Source: Arthrobacter sp. Leaf234 (GTDB lineage Bacteria; Actinomycetota; Actinomycetes; Actinomycetales; Micrococcaceae). From it: a stretch of 64,000 bases of DNA. Where the stretch lies: positions 1,264,731-1,328,730 of the forward strand of contig NZ_LMLU01000001.1 of the NCBI RefSeq assembly GCF_001422665.1, read 5' to 3'. The notes under the pieces were generated by a model. It was not told where the DNA came from. It saw only the letters and a list, made by a program, of their open reading frames with translations, and ran no database searches. This document shows positions 21,222 through 32,708 of this stretch, piece after piece (position 1 is the stretch's first letter; the number at the start of each line of letters is the position of its first letter). The position numbers and the translations under genes were made by a program.

Positions 21222-23336
21222 GTGGCACAGGACGTGCTTACCGACCTCAACAAGGTCCGCAACATCGGCATCATGGCCCACATCGATGCCGGCAAGACCA
21301 CTACTACCGAGCGCATCCTGTTCTACACGGGTGTCAACCACAAGATCGGCGAGACGCACGACGGCGCCTCCACCACCGACTGGATGGAACAGGAGAAGGA
21401 GCGCGGCATCACCATCACGTCTGCCGCCGTGACCTGCTTCTGGGAGAACAACCAGATCAACATCATCGACACCCCCGGACACGTCGACTTCACCGTCGAG
21501 GTGGAGCGTTCGCTCCGCGTGCTCGACGGCGCCGTCGCGGTGTTCGACGGCAAGGAGGGCGTCGAGCCCCAGTCCGAGACCGTCTGGCGCCAGGCCGACA
21601 AGTACGAAGTCCCCCGCATCTGCTTCGTCAACAAGATGGACAAGCTCGGCGCGGACTTCTACTTCACCGTGGACACGATCATCAGCCGCCTCGGCGCCAA
21701 GCCGCTCGTGCTGCAGCTCCCCATCGGAGCCGAGAACGACTTCGTGGGCGTCGTCGACCTGCTCTACATGCGTGCTCTCGTGTGGCCCGGTGACTCCAAG
21801 GGTGACGTGACGATGGGTGCCAAGTACGAGATCCAGGAGATCCCCGCGGATCTCAAGGAGAAGGCCGAGGAGTACCGCGCGGCCCTCGTCGAGACCGTCG
21901 CCGAGTCCTCGGACGAGCTCATGAACAAGTACCTCGAAGGCGAAGAGATCTCCGTCGAGGAACTCAAGGCCGGCATCCGCAAGATGACGATCAACTCCGA
22001 GCTCTACCCCATCCTGTGTGGCTCCGCGTTCAAGAACCGCGGCGTGCAGCCGATGCTCGATGCTGTCATCGACTACCTGCCCTCACCGCTGGATGTCCCC
22101 CCGATGATCGGACACGATCCCCGGAACGAAGAGGTCGAGCTGACGCGCAAGCCGAGCACCGAGGAGCCGTTCTCGGCCCTCGCGTTCAAAGTCGCCACGC
22201 ACCCGTTCTTCGGACAGCTGACCTTCATCCGCGTCTACTCCGGGCACGTCACCGCCGGCACGCAGCTGGTGAACTCCACCAAGAGCAAGAAGGAGCGCAT
22301 CGGGAAGCTCTTCCAGATGCACGCCAACAAGGAGATCCCCGTCGAAGAGGCTTCGGCCGGGCACATCTACGCGGCGATCGGGCTGAAGGACACCACCACC
22401 GGTGACACCCTCTCCGACTCGTCGAACCAGATCGTGCTCGAATCGATGAGCTTCCCGGCACCCGTGATCTCGGTGGCCATCGAACCGAAGACGAAGGGTG
22501 ACCAGGAGAAGCTCTCGACGGCCATCCAGAAGCTCTCGGCCGAGGACCCGACGTTCCAGGTGTCCCTCAACGAGGACACCGGGCAGACGATCATCGCCGG
22601 CATGGGCGAGCTCCACCTGGACATCCTGGTGGACCGCATGCGCCGCGAGTTCCGCGTGGAGGCCAACGTGGGCAAGCCCCAGGTCGCCTACCGCGAGACC
22701 ATCCGCAGCAAGGTCGCCAAGCACGACTACACCCACAAGAAGCAGACGGGTGGCTCGGGTCAGTTCGCGAAGATCCAGATCGCGATCGAGCCGATGGAGG
22801 TCGAGGAGGGTGTCATGTACGCCTTCGACAACAAGGTGACCGGTGGCCGCGTGCCGCGCGAGTACATCCCGAGTGTCGACGCCGGCATCCAGGATGCGCT
22901 GAACGACGGCGTGCTCGCCGGCTACCCGGTGGTCGGGATCAAGGCGACGCTCCTCGACGGCGCGTACCACGACGTCGACTCCTCGGAGATGGCGTTCAAG
23001 ATCGCCGGTCGTATGGCGTTCAAGGAAGCCGCGCGCATGGCCAAGCCCGTTCTGCTCGAGCCGCTGATGGAGGTCGAGGTCCGCACCCCTGAGGAATACA
23101 TGGGTGAAGTCATCGGTGACCTCAACTCCCGCCGTGGCCAGATGCAGTCGATGGAGGACGCCAGTGGCGTCAAGGTCATCACCGCTCACGTGCCCCTCTC
23201 GGGCATGTTCGGATACATCGGTGACCTCCGGTCGAAGACCCAGGGCCGTGCCGTCTACTCGATGAAGTTCGACAGCTACTCGGAGGTCCCGAAGGCAGTG
23301 GCCGACGAGATCATCCAGAAGACGCGCGGCGAGTAA
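21222..23336 (+). CDS. fusA: Elongation factor G
   Basis: Translocating GTPase that moves tRNA and mRNA through the ribosome. The 704 residues start at GTG 21222 after AAGGGAGAC. Seen in the G domain: [15 protein letters not shown] (P loop), the RGITITSAA switch, DTPGHVDFT and NKMDKLG. Domains II-V follow, with [14 protein letters not shown] and the C-terminal [15 protein letters not shown] segment (here [16 protein letters not shown]). Third gene of the str operon. Confidence 0.98.
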   Translation: MAQDVLTDLNKVRNIGIMAHIDAGKTTTTERILFYTGVNHKIGETHDGASTTDWMEQEKERGITITSAAVTCFWENNQINIIDTPGHVDFTVEVERSLRVLDGAVAVFDGKEGVEPQSETVWRQADKYEVPRICFVNKMDKLGADFYFTVDTIISRLGAKPLVLQLPIGAENDFVGVVDLLYMRALVWPGDSKGDVTMGAKYEIQEIPADLKEKAEEYRAALVETVAESSDELMNKYLEGEEISVEELKAGIRKMTINSELYPILCGSAFKNRGVQPMLDAVIDYLPSPLDVPPMIGHDPRNEEVELTRKPSTEEPFSALAFKVATHPFFGQLTFIRVYSGHVTAGTQLVNSTKSKKERIGKLFQMHANKEIPVEEASAGHIYAAIGLKDTTTGDTLSDSSNQIVLESMSFPAPVISVAIEPKTKGDQEKLSTAIQKLSAEDPTFQVSLNEDTGQTIIAGMGELHLDILVDRMRREFRVEANVGKPQVAYRETIRSKVAKHDYTHKKQTGGSGQFAKIQIAIEPMEVEEGVMYAFDNKVTGGRVPREYIPSVDAGIQDALNDGVLAGYPVVGIKATLLDGAYHDVDSSEMAFKIAGRMAFKEAARMAKPVLLEPLMEVEVRTPEEYMGEVIGDLNSRRGQMQSMEDASGVKVITAHVPLSGMFGYIGDLRSKTQGRAVYSMKFDSYSEVPKAVADEIIQKTRGE

Positions 23337-23356
23337 CACCCGGAGACGGGAACCAC

Positions 23357-23399
23357 GGAGAGCGGGGCGGCCTGCCACAGGCAGCCTGACCCGCTCTCC
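23357..23399 (+). terminator. Hairpin between fusA and tuf
   Basis: GGAGAGCGGG (23357-23366) pairs perfectly with CCCGCTCTCC (23390-23399), and the enclosed bases can form a smaller stem around TGCC/GGCA. No T tract. It may partly terminate the fusA transcript ahead of the separate tuf promoter. Confidence 0.5.
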
Positions 23400-23461
23400 C
23401 GCGGCCGGACCACGCGGTCCCGGCAGCAACCAGCAATTTCATCAAAACCAAAAGCCCCCAG

Positions 23462-23467
23462 TAGACT
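23462..23467 (+). promoter_or_regulatory. -10-like TAGACT upstream of tuf
   Basis: TAGACT at 23462-23467 lies about 70 bases before the tuf start, after an A/C-rich stretch. There is no clear -35. It is the same hexamer seen before secE, rpoB, rpsL and secY. Confidence 0.35.
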
Positions 23468-23535
23468 TGCATGAGTTTCAGCCGCGAACAGCGTGGCTGG
23501 GAAGCAATTCTTCTCAAACGTTCTAGGAGGAACCC

Positions 23536-24726
23536 GTGGCGAAGGCAAAGTTCGAGCGGACTAAGCCGCACGTTAACATCGGCACCATCGGTCACGTCGA
23601 CCATGGAAAGACCACGTTGACGGCTGCCATTTCGAAGGTGCTGTACGACAAGTACCCCACTCTCAACGAGCAGCGTGACTTCGCGTCGATCGACTCGGCT
23701 CCCGAGGAGAAGCAGCGCGGCATCACGATCAACATCTCGCACGTCGAGTACCAGACCGAGAAGCGCCACTACGCACACGTAGACGCCCCCGGCCACGCCG
23801 ACTACATCAAGAACATGATCACCGGTGCTGCGCAGATGGACGGTGCGATCCTGGTCGTCGCCGCCACTGACGGCCCGATGGCGCAGACCCGCGAGCACGT
23901 CCTGCTCGCACGCCAGGTCGGCGTCCCCTACCTGCTGGTCGCGCTCAACAAGTCCGACATGGTCGACGACGAGGAACTCCTCGATCTCGTCGAGATGGAG
24001 GTGCGTGAGCTCCTCAGCTCGCAGGGCTTCGACGGTGACGACGCTCCTGTCGTCCGCGTCTCCGGCCTGAAGGCCCTCGAAGGCGACGCCGAGTGGGTCA
24101 AGTCCGTCGAGGACCTCATGGAAGCCGTTGACAACAACGTTCCTGACCCCGTGCGTGACAAGGACAAGCCGTTCCTCATGCCCGTCGAGGACGTCTTCAC
24201 GATCACCGGTCGTGGAACCGTCGTCACGGGCCGCGCCGAGCGTGGAACCCTCGCCATCAACTCCGAGGTCGAGATCGTCGGTATCCGTCCGGTCCAGAAG
24301 ACCACGGTCACCGGTATCGAGATGTTCCACAAGCAGCTCGACGAGGCATGGGCCGGCGAGAACTGTGGCCTCCTGCTCCGCGGCATCAAGCGTGAGGACG
24401 TCGAGCGCGGCCAGGTCATCGTGAAGCCGGGTTCCATCACCCCGCACACCGACTTCGAGGCCAACGTCTACATCCTGGCGAAGGACGAAGGCGGGCGTCA
24501 CAACCCGTTCTACTCGAACTACCGCCCGCAGTTCTACTTCCGCACCACGGACGTGACCGGCGTCATCACCCTCCCCGAGGGCACCGAGATGGTCATGCCC
24601 GGCGACAACACCGAAATGACGGTCGAGCTCATCCAGCCGATCGCCATGGAAGAGGGCCTCGGCTTCGCGATCCGCGAAGGCGGCCGTACCGTCGGTTCGG
24701 GACGTGTCACGAAGATCATGAAGTAA
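23536..24726 (+). CDS. tuf: Elongation factor Tu
   Basis: GTPase that delivers aminoacyl-tRNA to the ribosome. The 396 residues start at GTG 23536 behind AGGAGGA (23525-23531), a strong site for a highly expressed gene. Seen: [49 protein letters not shown], domain II ([13 protein letters not shown]) and the C-terminal [17 protein letters not shown] single copy is seen in this window. Confidence 0.98.
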   Translation: MAKAKFERTKPHVNIGTIGHVDHGKTTLTAAISKVLYDKYPTLNEQRDFASIDSAPEEKQRGITINISHVEYQTEKRHYAHVDAPGHADYIKNMITGAAQMDGAILVVAATDGPMAQTREHVLLARQVGVPYLLVALNKSDMVDDEELLDLVEMEVRELLSSQGFDGDDAPVVRVSGLKALEGDAEWVKSVEDLMEAVDNNVPDPVRDKDKPFLMPVEDVFTITGRGTVVTGRAERGTLAINSEVEIVGIRPVQKTTVTGIEMFHKQLDEAWAGENCGLLLRGIKREDVERGQVIVKPGSITPHTDFEANVYILAKDEGGRHNPFYSNYRPQFYFRTTDVTGVITLPEGTEMVMPGDNTEMTVELIQPIAMEEGLGFAIREGGRTVGSGRVTKIMK

Positions 24727-24765
24727 CACCGTTCCACCGGAGACCGGCTTGCGCCGGTGATCCAC

Positions 24766-24801
24766 GAAGGGCCCCCGCTGTCTCGACAGCGGGGGCCCTT
24801 C
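24766..24801 (+). terminator. 17-bp perfect hairpin terminator after tuf
   Basis: Positions 24766-24782 pair with 24785-24801 without mismatch. No T tract follows (GGCGTTCC). It closes the str operon and isolates the following membrane-protein gene. Confidence 0.8.
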
Positions 24802-24850
24802 GGCGTTCCGGGCGGGACAGACCCCTACACTTGCCGGAGGACGCACAGGC

Positions 24851-27800
24851 GTGGGTCCGAAGTGGGGGAGTGCAGTGGGTGTGATCCTTGTCCTGGTCCT
24901 GGTGGTGTTCCTCGGCGCGTTCGTCGGCGTCGGCTGGTTACTCGGCGCACGGAGCGCACGTCGGGCGGGAAGCTGGCCGCGGGATGTACCGCCGCCGGCC
25001 GTCGTGTACGGGGAGGGCTTCGAGGCCGGCTACCGGGCGGCCCAGGAGGCTCAGGCTCCCCTCGGAGCGGAGGGAGGCCCCGGAGCGTCGGGCCGTCCGC
25101 TGCAGGCCTGGTCACCAGCGCCCGCGCCTCCTCGGACCGGGTCGTCGTCGACCGTCCCGACCGTCCCGACCGTCCCGACCGTCCCGACCGTCCCGACCCC
25201 GACCGGGCAGGCCTCGCCGACCGGGCCGCCCGCGGCGTCCGCGCCGCCCGCTCCGGCTCTGACCGGACGGCCCGCTCCGCTCGGACCACCCGCGCCGCCG
25301 TCCACCGTAGACCTGGCAGCAGCGAAAGCCGCGCGGGACCTGCGCACGATCAACATCGCGCTGTACTCGGCAAGCCTCCTGCTCGTCGCTGCAGGAGGAC
25401 TGTTCATCGGGGCCGCGGTGCCGGGTCCGGCACGCGCCGTGACGATCTGTGCAGTCGTCGCGCTGTTCTACGTCGGCGGCCTGATCCTCCACGCCCGGTT
25501 ACCCCGATTGCGTCCCGCTGCAGTGGCGTTCGCGGGCACCGGGCTCGCCCTGCTGCCGGTGGCTGGTGTGCTGTTCGGTGTCCTGACCGACGAGGGGCCC
25601 CTGGCCTGGTTCGGCACGGCACTGATCGGGACCGCCGCCTACCTCCTCGCCGCCGTCCGCCTCCAGAGCCGGGTGGTCGCCTACCTGAGCATCCCGTTCC
25701 TCCTGTCGATCGCGTTGTCCTCGGTGTCGCTGATCGGCGGCGCGCTCATCTGGTACTTCACCTGCTCCATCGGTGTGGCGGCGCTGCTCGCCGTGCTGGC
25801 TCATCCGGCTCCCCGGTGGATGCCCGAGGTACTCACGCGCGCGGTGCTCGACGCGCACCGTGTCCTGACACCGTTGGCCCTCGGTGCATCCCTCCTGCTC
25901 GGCAGTCTTCTGGCGCCGGGTGAGCGTGCACTCCTGTGGGTCGTCGCGGCCGTCCACTACGCCGCCCTTCTGGTGTTCGTCCCTGTGTCGAAGACCGTGC
26001 ACTTCTACGCGACGCGTCTGATCGCGACACTGGCAGCCGTCCTCATCCTGGCGGCGCTGGACCTGCCCTTCCTCTGGGCCGTCATGGTCCTGGCGCTCTG
26101 CCTCGCCGTGCAGGTGGCCGGAGCCCTTGTGCTTGCAGCACCACTGCGTCGTCTCCTCACCCCGGGTGCGCGACCGTCCCCGGTCCCGCCCGGCGCGGGC
26201 CCAGGGGGAGCCGACACCGCCGCAGGCCCGGCCCCGACCACCTCGGTCGGCGGAGAGGTCGACCCGCAAGAGCGCGCGCAGGCCCGGTACCGCCGGGATG
26301 TCCTGGTGACCTTCGCACTCACCGCCCTGGCGGCCGCCGTCGTGGCGTCCCCGCTCCGGGGCGACGGACCCGACGGCCCCGATGTCCTGGTTCCCGTGCT
26401 CCTCGTGCTGGCCCTCGGCCTGTGGATCGCTGTGCGCTTCGGGGGAGCGGCGGAGGTGCTGGTGCTGCCGGGCGTCCTGCTCGCGGTGATCGCGCCGGGC
26501 GAGTCGCCGTGGCGCGCCGAGCTGGTACTGGCACTGTCCATCGGATACTTCCTACTCAGGGCGCGAGCTTCAATGCCCGTGCTGCGCGAGCGTTTCCTCC
26601 TCGCCGCACGGGCGGGCGGCGTCCTCCTGCTGCCGGTGGCGGTGATGGTCCACCTGCGCACGCTGGAGCTTCCCGACGCCCGACTGGGGGAGCTCGCCCT
26701 CCTCGCCGTGGTCCTGGGGGCGGTCGCGAACCACCTGGCCGAGGTGGTGCGGATCCGTGCAATCCGTGCAACCCCGTACAGCCCGTGGGTCATCTGCACC
26801 TCGAGTATCGTCTCGCTCGTGGCAGCGCTCGTCGCCGCGGCGGATTCAGGAGTAGGACCGGTCACCGCGATCGCCATCTGGACCACCGTCGCCGGCGGCC
26901 TCCTGACGACGCTCCTGCTGCCGCTCGTGGGGGAGAGCACGTCGACGCAGCCGACCAGGGGACCGGTCACCCAGCAGCGTGGACCGCGGGCCCCGCGCCC
27001 GGTGCTGCAGGGGTGGTACGTCGAGGCGGCCGGTCCGGTCTCCCTGATCGTTGCGGCATGTGCGTGCGCCGCCGCGGGCTTCGGGTACCGCACCTTCGAG
27101 GTCCTGCTCGCGTGCGCCGTCGTGCATGGTGGTTTGACGGCACGTCGTGCCATCGATCACCGGCGCCGCGGTGCCTATCTGCTCGCGGCGCAGATCGCCT
27201 TCACCGTGCTCTCCGCACTCGTGTCCAGGGATCTGGACCTCACCGTGCACGGCGTACTGACCGTCGTGGCCGTCGGCATAGCACTGCAGGAGATCGTCCG
27301 CGTGATCATCCGACGGCGCCTCCGTGACCTCGGTCTGCAAGCGTCGTCGGCCTGGCTGAGCACCGCGGCACTGGCAGCACTGCCCCTGGCGTACTCGGTG
27401 CTGGCGGGTCCGACAGTCCAGCTCGGGGTCATCGTGGTGCATCTGGCTCTGCTGCTGGTCGTCTCCGTCATCCTGTTCACCGTCCAGCACAGGACGGCTG
27501 CCGCCTACCCTGCCCTGTACGCGCTGGCTGCCTCGATCGCCGTCCTGGCGGGTGGGCTGGAAACAGCACCGCAGGGATGGCTGCCCCGCGCGCCCCTGGC
27601 GATGTGGGGCGGAGCGCTGCTGGCGGCTGCCTTGCTCCTCGCCCTCGTCGTCGTGGGGGTGCGTTCCGGGGAGGAACGCCGAAGGCTCCCCCTCCGGGTG
27701 GGAGCGGGACTCTTCGCCCTCGAGGCAGGCCTCTTCTCGTTCGCGGATGGCGGCTGGGACCGGGTCATCGTCGCGGCGGCCGTCGCCGGCGCCCTCTTCG

Positions 27801-28759
27801 CCTTCTCGCGCGTCGACCGCCTCCCCTGGCTCGACGGGATTGCCGCCCTCGCGGTCATCGTCCTCTCCGCGGCCTTCATCCAGGAAGTCACGCTGGACAT
27901 GGGGGGTCCAGCCGGATCAGCCGTGATGCAACTGCTGGTCGGCGCAGTCCTGGCAGCAGGCCTCCTGTACCTCGCCCGGGATCTGCTGGCCATGGATGAT
28001 CACGGCGAGCTCCGCTACCGGATCCTCGGTTCGACGGCGCTCTGCTGGGCTGCCGTGGCCTCGCTGGTCGCTACGGTGCCCCATCAGGAAGCCATTGCCG
28101 GGTCGGTGGTCCTCGGAGTGGTGGCTGTCCTGGCGGTGCGCGAGGTGCCGGCGCCACGGCGGCCGGTCGCCGCGGAACTGGCGTTCCTGGTACTCGTCGC
28201 CGCGGCGCAGCGCATCACCTGGGCGGTGTCGGGCGGCATCACCTTCTTCTGGGCGGCGCAGTGGTGGGTGGTCGCCCTCGCGGTTCTCGCCGCCTACTCG
28301 TTCCTGCGCGGCAGCGCCCGGCGCGGGCCGGTCTGGCTGTCCGCAGGGGCCGTCGTGCTCTCCGGGACCGCACTGCTGACCATCACCGGCGGAACCGCGG
28401 GTGCGCAGGTCTGGGCACTCTGCGGTCACGTGCTGCTCCTGGCGGCGGGTGTCGCGCTGTCCCGCCGGCTCTTCAGCATCTGGGGAGCCGTCGGAATAGT
28501 CCTCGCCCTGCTGTGGTTCCTGCGGGGGTACACCTTCCTGCTGCTCACCGTCGCAGCGCTCGCGCTGCTCGCCTTCGCGGTCTGGAAGCTCAACAGCCAG
28601 ACGCGGGGGAGCGAGGCCACCGCTCCTGTCCAGCCCGGGCCACCCGAGGTCCCGGCATGGGATGACGGTGGCGAGGGTCCGGCGCGGCCGGGCGGCGGGC
28701 AGGCCGCACCGGACGCCGTGCAGCCGGCCGGCAGGCCGGGCCGGGAGCCCCAAGCGTGA
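24851..28759 (+). CDS. Giant polytopic membrane protein of unknown function
   Basis: A 1302-residue protein. It has an N-terminal membrane anchor (VGVILVLVLVVFLGAFVGVGW), a cytosolic Pro/Ala-rich linker with six VPT repeats (about residues 100-117), and then some 30 or more hydrophobic segments filling residues 165 to about 1260. A Pro/Gly-rich hydrophilic tail follows. No catalytic motif was recognised. The layout recalls large actinobacterial proteins annotated as SCO7613-type membrane proteins, but that family name is from memory. Start is uncertain: GTG 24851, or GTG 24875 (MGVILV...), which has GGGGGAG just upstream. It stands alone between tuf and the S10 operon. Confidence 0.8.
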   Translation: MGPKWGSAVGVILVLVLVVFLGAFVGVGWLLGARSARRAGSWPRDVPPPAVVYGEGFEAGYRAAQEAQAPLGAEGGPGASGRPLQAWSPAPAPPRTGSSSTVPTVPTVPTVPTVPTPTGQASPTGPPAASAPPAPALTGRPAPLGPPAPPSTVDLAAAKAARDLRTINIALYSASLLLVAAGGLFIGAAVPGPARAVTICAVVALFYVGGLILHARLPRLRPAAVAFAGTGLALLPVAGVLFGVLTDEGPLAWFGTALIGTAAYLLAAVRLQSRVVAYLSIPFLLSIALSSVSLIGGALIWYFTCSIGVAALLAVLAHPAPRWMPEVLTRAVLDAHRVLTPLALGASLLLGSLLAPGERALLWVVAAVHYAALLVFVPVSKTVHFYATRLIATLAAVLILAALDLPFLWAVMVLALCLAVQVAGALVLAAPLRRLLTPGARPSPVPPGAGPGGADTAAGPAPTTSVGGEVDPQERAQARYRRDVLVTFALTALAAAVVASPLRGDGPDGPDVLVPVLLVLALGLWIAVRFGGAAEVLVLPGVLLAVIAPGESPWRAELVLALSIGYFLLRARASMPVLRERFLLAARAGGVLLLPVAVMVHLRTLELPDARLGELALLAVVLGAVANHLAEVVRIRAIRATPYSPWVICTSSIVSLVAALVAAADSGVGPVTAIAIWTTVAGGLLTTLLLPLVGESTSTQPTRGPVTQQRGPRAPRPVLQGWYVEAAGPVSLIVAACACAAAGFGYRTFEVLLACAVVHGGLTARRAIDHRRRGAYLLAAQIAFTVLSALVSRDLDLTVHGVLTVVAVGIALQEIVRVIIRRRLRDLGLQASSAWLSTAALAALPLAYSVLAGPTVQLGVIVVHLALLLVVSVILFTVQHRTAAAYPALYALAASIAVLAGGLETAPQGWLPRAPLAMWGGALLAAALLLALVVVGVRSGEERRRLPLRVGAGLFALEAGLFSFADGGWDRVIVAAAVAGALFAFSRVDRLPWLDGIAALAVIVLSAAFIQEVTLDMGGPAGSAVMQLLVGAVLAAGLLYLARDLLAMDDHGELRYRILGSTALCWAAVASLVATVPHQEAIAGSVVLGVVAVLAVREVPAPRRPVAAELAFLVLVAAAQRITWAVSGGITFFWAAQWWVVALAVLAAYSFLRGSARRGPVWLSAGAVVLSGTALLTITGGTAGAQVWALCGHVLLLAAGVALSRRLFSIWGAVGIVLALLWFLRGYTFLLLTVAALALLAFAVWKLNSQTRGSEATAPVQPGPPEVPAWDDGGEGPARPGGGQAAPDAVQPAGRPGREPQA
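25150..25198 (+). repeat. 9-base tandem repeat encoding Val-Pro-Thr
   Basis: The unit GACCGTCCC is repeated five times in perfect register from 25150, then degenerates into GACCCC. It encodes the VPT repeat in the linker of the giant membrane protein. Such a repeat can change copy number by slippage without shifting the frame. Confidence 0.9.
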
Positions 28760-29227
28760 CGGGCCGGTGTCCGTCCCGTCCTGATCCTTGCAGCATGGTC
28801 CGCGCCTCGCTCGCGCCCTCCCTCACCGTCCGGGCACGATGCGGGTGTGCCGGATCACGGTGCGGCACTTCCCCGCCGGTTCGCAATCATCCCGGCGATC
28901 TGCGACACTAGATAAGTTGTTCAAGCGCCAGCGTGCGCGGTCTGAGACCTCATCCCGGTCAGGATAATGCCTGATGCAGGGGTCAGATCCACCGTTCGGT
29001 ATGGCCCAAAGATAAAATCCACCCCGTTCGGCTCGTCCGGAACAGCGGACCGTGTGTGTCAAAGAAGTGCGACACGCCCGAGCGCGGGGGTCGGAGTCCC
29101 GGCAGGGTGAGGAACCCGGATCCATCCGGATTCAGTCTGTTCGGGGAGCGTCGCGCAACGGACGCAGGAAATGTACGTACGTACCGGAACTGCCCAGGCA
29201 GTTATGTAGAGAGAGAGTCGAGACGCC
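28760..29227 (+). promoter_or_regulatory. S10 operon upstream region
   Basis: About 470 bases without a gene. It holds a hairpin with arms 29054-29060 and 29071-29077, a 12-base palindrome of alternating GTAC (29173-29184), and a 7-bp hairpin AACTGCC/GGCAGTT (29188-29203) close to the rpsJ ribosome site. TAGATA at 28909-28914 is a weak -10 candidate. No promoter with both elements was found, and no known leader RNA was recognised. Confidence 0.4.
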
Positions 29228-29536
29228 ATGGCGGGACAAAAAATCCGCATCCGGCTGAAGTCATATGACCACGAGGTCATCGATGTTTCAGCCCGGAAGA
29301 TCGTTGAGACGGTGACGCGCGCAGGCGCAACGGTAGTGGGCCCCGTGCCCCTGCCCACGGAGAAGAACGTTTTCGTTGTCATCCGGTCCCCGCACAAGTA
29401 CAAGGACAGCCGTGAGCACTTCGAAATGCGTACTCACAAGCGCCTGATCGACATCATTGATCCCACGCCCAAGGCCGTCGATTCGCTGATGCGTCTCGAC
29501 CTGCCTGCGGACGTGAACATCGAAATCAAGCTGTAA
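29228..29536 (+). CDS. rpsJ: 30S ribosomal protein S10
   Basis: 30S head protein that also pairs with NusB or NusG in transcription. The 102 residues begin [19 protein letters not shown] and include [28 protein letters not shown] core and [12 protein letters not shown]. First gene of the S10 operon; rplC follows after 16 bases. Confidence 0.98.
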   Translation: MAGQKIRIRLKSYDHEVIDVSARKIVETVTRAGATVVGPVPLPTEKNVFVVIRSPHKYKDSREHFEMRTHKRLIDIIDPTPKAVDSLMRLDLPADVNIEIKL

Positions 29537-29552
29537 GGGAGAGCGGATACAC

Positions 29553-30209
29553 ATGCCTACTTCACTTACGCGCCAGGTAAAAGGCCTGCTGGGCATCAAG
29601 CTCGGCATGACCCAGGTCTGGGACGAGAACAACATCCTCATCCCCGTCACCGTCGTCCAGGCTGACTCGAACGTCATCACGCAGCTCCTCGACGAGGAGA
29701 AGGACGGCTACACCGCCGTGCAGATCGGCTTCGGCCAGATCGATCCCCGCAAGGTCACCAAGCCGCTCGCCGGCCACTTCGAGAAGGCAGGCGTCACGCC
29801 TCGCCGTCACGTCGTCGAACTGCGGACCTCCGACGCCGACTCCTACTCGCTCGGTCAGGAACTCTCCGTCGGGATGTTCGAGGCCGGCCAGACGGTCGAC
29901 GTCATCGGCACCACCAAGGGCAAGGGCTTCGCAGGCGTCATGAAGCGCCACGGTTTCCACGGCGTCGGTGCATCGCACGGTGCCCACAAGAACCACCGCA
30001 AGCCCGGTTCCATCGGTGGAGCATCCACCCCCAGCCGCGTCTTCCGTGGAATGAAAATGGCAGGCCGCATGGGTGCCGTTCGTCAGACCACGCTGAACCT
30101 CAAGGTTCACGCTGTCGACGCCGAGAAGTCGCTGCTGCTGATCAAGGGTGCCGTCCCCGGCGCCCGCGGCCAGGTCGTCCTCGTACGCACCGCCGTGAAG
30201 GGAGCATAG
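29553..30209 (+). CDS. rplC: 50S ribosomal protein L3
   Basis: Early assembly protein whose loop reaches towards the peptidyl-transferase centre. The 218 residues start at ATG 29553. Seen: [17 protein letters not shown] near the start and the central loop [19 protein letters not shown]. The glutamine-methylated GxxGxQ-type region is represented by [12 protein letters not shown]. Second gene of the S10 operon. Confidence 0.97.
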   Translation: MPTSLTRQVKGLLGIKLGMTQVWDENNILIPVTVVQADSNVITQLLDEEKDGYTAVQIGFGQIDPRKVTKPLAGHFEKAGVTPRRHVVELRTSDADSYSLGQELSVGMFEAGQTVDVIGTTKGKGFAGVMKRHGFHGVGASHGAHKNHRKPGSIGGASTPSRVFRGMKMAGRMGAVRQTTLNLKVHAVDAEKSLLLIKGAVPGARGQVVLVRTAVKGA

Positions 30210-30213
30210 CCAC

Positions 30214-30837
30214 ATGGCTGCCAATCCAGTTCAGGTCGATCTCCCCGCGGAGATCTTCGACGCACAGACCAACGTGCCGCTGCTGCACCAGGTCGTCGTG
30301 GCTCAGCTTGCTGCCGCCCGCCAGGGCACGCACAAGACGAAGACGCGCGCCGAGGTCAGCGGTGCAGGCCGCAAGCCGTTCAAGCAGAAGGGAACCGGTC
30401 GCGCCCGCCAGGGTTCGATCCGCGCACCCCACATGACCGGTGGTGGCGTCGTCCACGGACCCACGCCCCGCGACTACAGCCAGCGCACCCCCAAGAAGAT
30501 GAAGGCTGCTGCACTGCGCGGCGCCCTCTCGGACCGGGCACGCAACGGTCGTATCCACGTTCTCGAGTCCCTGGTCGACGGCGGCAAGCCGTCCACCAAG
30601 GGTGCCATCGAGACCCTGCGCGCGATCTCCGAGCGGCCCCGCCTGCTCGTCGTGATCGAGCGTGCCAACGACGTCGCCGCACTGTCCGTGCGCAACGTCC
30701 CCGAGGTACACGTCCTTTATGTGGACCAGCTCAACACGTACGACGTGCTGGTGTCCGACGACGTGATCTTCACCAAGGCAGCCTACGACCAGTTCGTCGG
30801 TTCGGCTGATGTCATCACCGAGGAGGATGCCACGTGA
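30214..30837 (+). CDS. rplD: 50S ribosomal protein L4
   Basis: Lines the exit tunnel and, in enterobacteria, represses the S10 operon. The 207 residues start at ATG 30214. The tunnel loop contains [21 protein letters not shown], truncated here to its key GTGRARQGS core near residue 67. It overlaps rplW by four bases (GTGA). Confidence 0.97.
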   Translation: MAANPVQVDLPAEIFDAQTNVPLLHQVVVAQLAAARQGTHKTKTRAEVSGAGRKPFKQKGTGRARQGSIRAPHMTGGGVVHGPTPRDYSQRTPKKMKAAALRGALSDRARNGRIHVLESLVDGGKPSTKGAIETLRAISERPRLLVVIERANDVAALSVRNVPEVHVLYVDQLNTYDVLVSDDVIFTKAAYDQFVGSADVITEEDAT

Positions 30838-31139
30838 GCGGCAGCATCGCAAAGGACCCGCGCGACGTCGTCATTGCACCCGTCGTCTCGGAGAAGAGCT
30901 ACGGCCTGATCGACGAAGGCAAGTACACCTTCCTGGTCGACCCCCGCTCGAACAAGGAAGAGATCAAGCTGGCGGTCGAGAAGATCTTCTCCGTGAAGGT
31001 CGACTCGATCAACACCATCAACCGGGTTGGCAAGCGCAAGCGCACCAAGTTCGGCTGGGGTCAGCGCAAGGGCACCAAGCGTGCCATCGTGTCCCTCAAA
31101 GAGGGCTCGATCGACATCTTCGGCGGTCCGCTCTCCTGA
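30834..31139 (+). CDS. rplW: 50S ribosomal protein L23
   Basis: Sits at the tunnel exit and docks trigger factor and the signal recognition particle. The 101 residues start at GTG 30834, overlapping the rplD stop. Typical segments are [34 protein letters not shown] and [10 protein letters not shown]. Confidence 0.97.
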   Translation: MSGSIAKDPRDVVIAPVVSEKSYGLIDEGKYTFLVDPRSNKEEIKLAVEKIFSVKVDSINTINRVGKRKRTKFGWGQRKGTKRAIVSLKEGSIDIFGGPLS

Positions 31140-31171
31140 GAGCGGAGACCACTTTAACGAGGAATTGAGTT

Positions 31172-32011
<840 letters not shown>

Positions 32012-32023
32012 GAGCCTGGAGAC

Positions 32024-32305
32024 ATGCCACGCAGCCTGAAGAAAGGCCCCTTCGTCGATCAGCACCTTTATGTAAAGGTCGCTCGCGAGAACGAATCGGG
32101 CACGAAGAACGTCATCAAGACGTGGTCCCGCCGCTCCATGATCGTCCCCGACATGCTCGGGCACACGATCGCGGTGCACGACGGACGCAAGCACATCCCG
32201 GTGTTCGTCACCGAGTCGATGGTCGGGCACAAGCTCGGCGAATTCGCTCCCACGCGGACCTTCCGCGGCCATGTTAAGGACGACCGCAAGGGCAAGCGCC
32301 GCTAG
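32024..32305 (+). CDS. rpsS: 30S ribosomal protein S19
   Basis: 30S head protein that forms a complex with S13. The 93 residues start at ATG 32024 ([12 protein letters not shown]) with [19 protein letters not shown] and [14 protein letters not shown]. It lies 12 bases after rplB. Confidence 0.98.
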   Translation: MPRSLKKGPFVDQHLYVKVARENESGTKNVIKTWSRRSMIVPDMLGHTIAVHDGRKHIPVFVTESMVGHKLGEFAPTRTFRGHVKDDRKGKRR

Positions 32306-32342
32306 GCGCTGCTCTTACGGCTAAGACGAGAGAAGGAAAGCA

Positions 32343-32708
32343 ATGGAAGCCAAGGCTATTGCGCGTCATATCCGCGTAACGCCTATGAAGGCCCGGCGCG
32401 TCGTCAACCTTGTTCGTGGTAAGCAGGCGAATGAGGCTCTGGCTATTCTGAAGTTTGCCCCACAGGTTGCTTCGGAGCCGGTATTCAAGGTGGTCCAGTC
32501 GGCGATGGCCAACGCACGAGTCCTCGCGGACCGTGACGGCGTCGCCTTCGACGAGGACAACCTCATCATCAGCGAGGCATTTGTTGATGAAGGCCCCACG
32601 ATGAAGCGGTTCCGGCCGCGCGCCCAGGGCCGTGCGTTCCGCATCAACAAGCGGACCAGCCACATCACGGTTGTCGTCGCTACCCCTGAGAAAGTGGAGG
32701 TCCGCTAA
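32343..32708 (+). CDS. rplV: 50S ribosomal protein L22
   Basis: Its beta hairpin lines the exit tunnel next to L4 and affects macrolide response. The 121 residues start at ATG 32343 ([20 protein letters not shown]). The hairpin region is [20 protein letters not shown]. The stop is followed at once by the rpsC start. Confidence 0.98.
   Translation: MEAKAIARHIRVTPMKARRVVNLVRGKQANEALAILKFAPQVASEPVFKVVQSAMANARVLADRDGVAFDEDNLIISEAFVDEGPTMKRFRPRAQGRAFRINKRTSHITVVVATPEKVEVR

Noticed and set aside
25150..25198. CRISPR-like short repeats
   Set aside because: The units are only 9 bases, directly adjacent and in frame with a coding region; there are no spacers and no cas genes.
29173..29184. Repeated GTAC palindrome before rpsJ as a regulator operator
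   Set aside because: A single 12-base palindrome of a simple repeat is weak evidence, and no second copy was seen near other operons.
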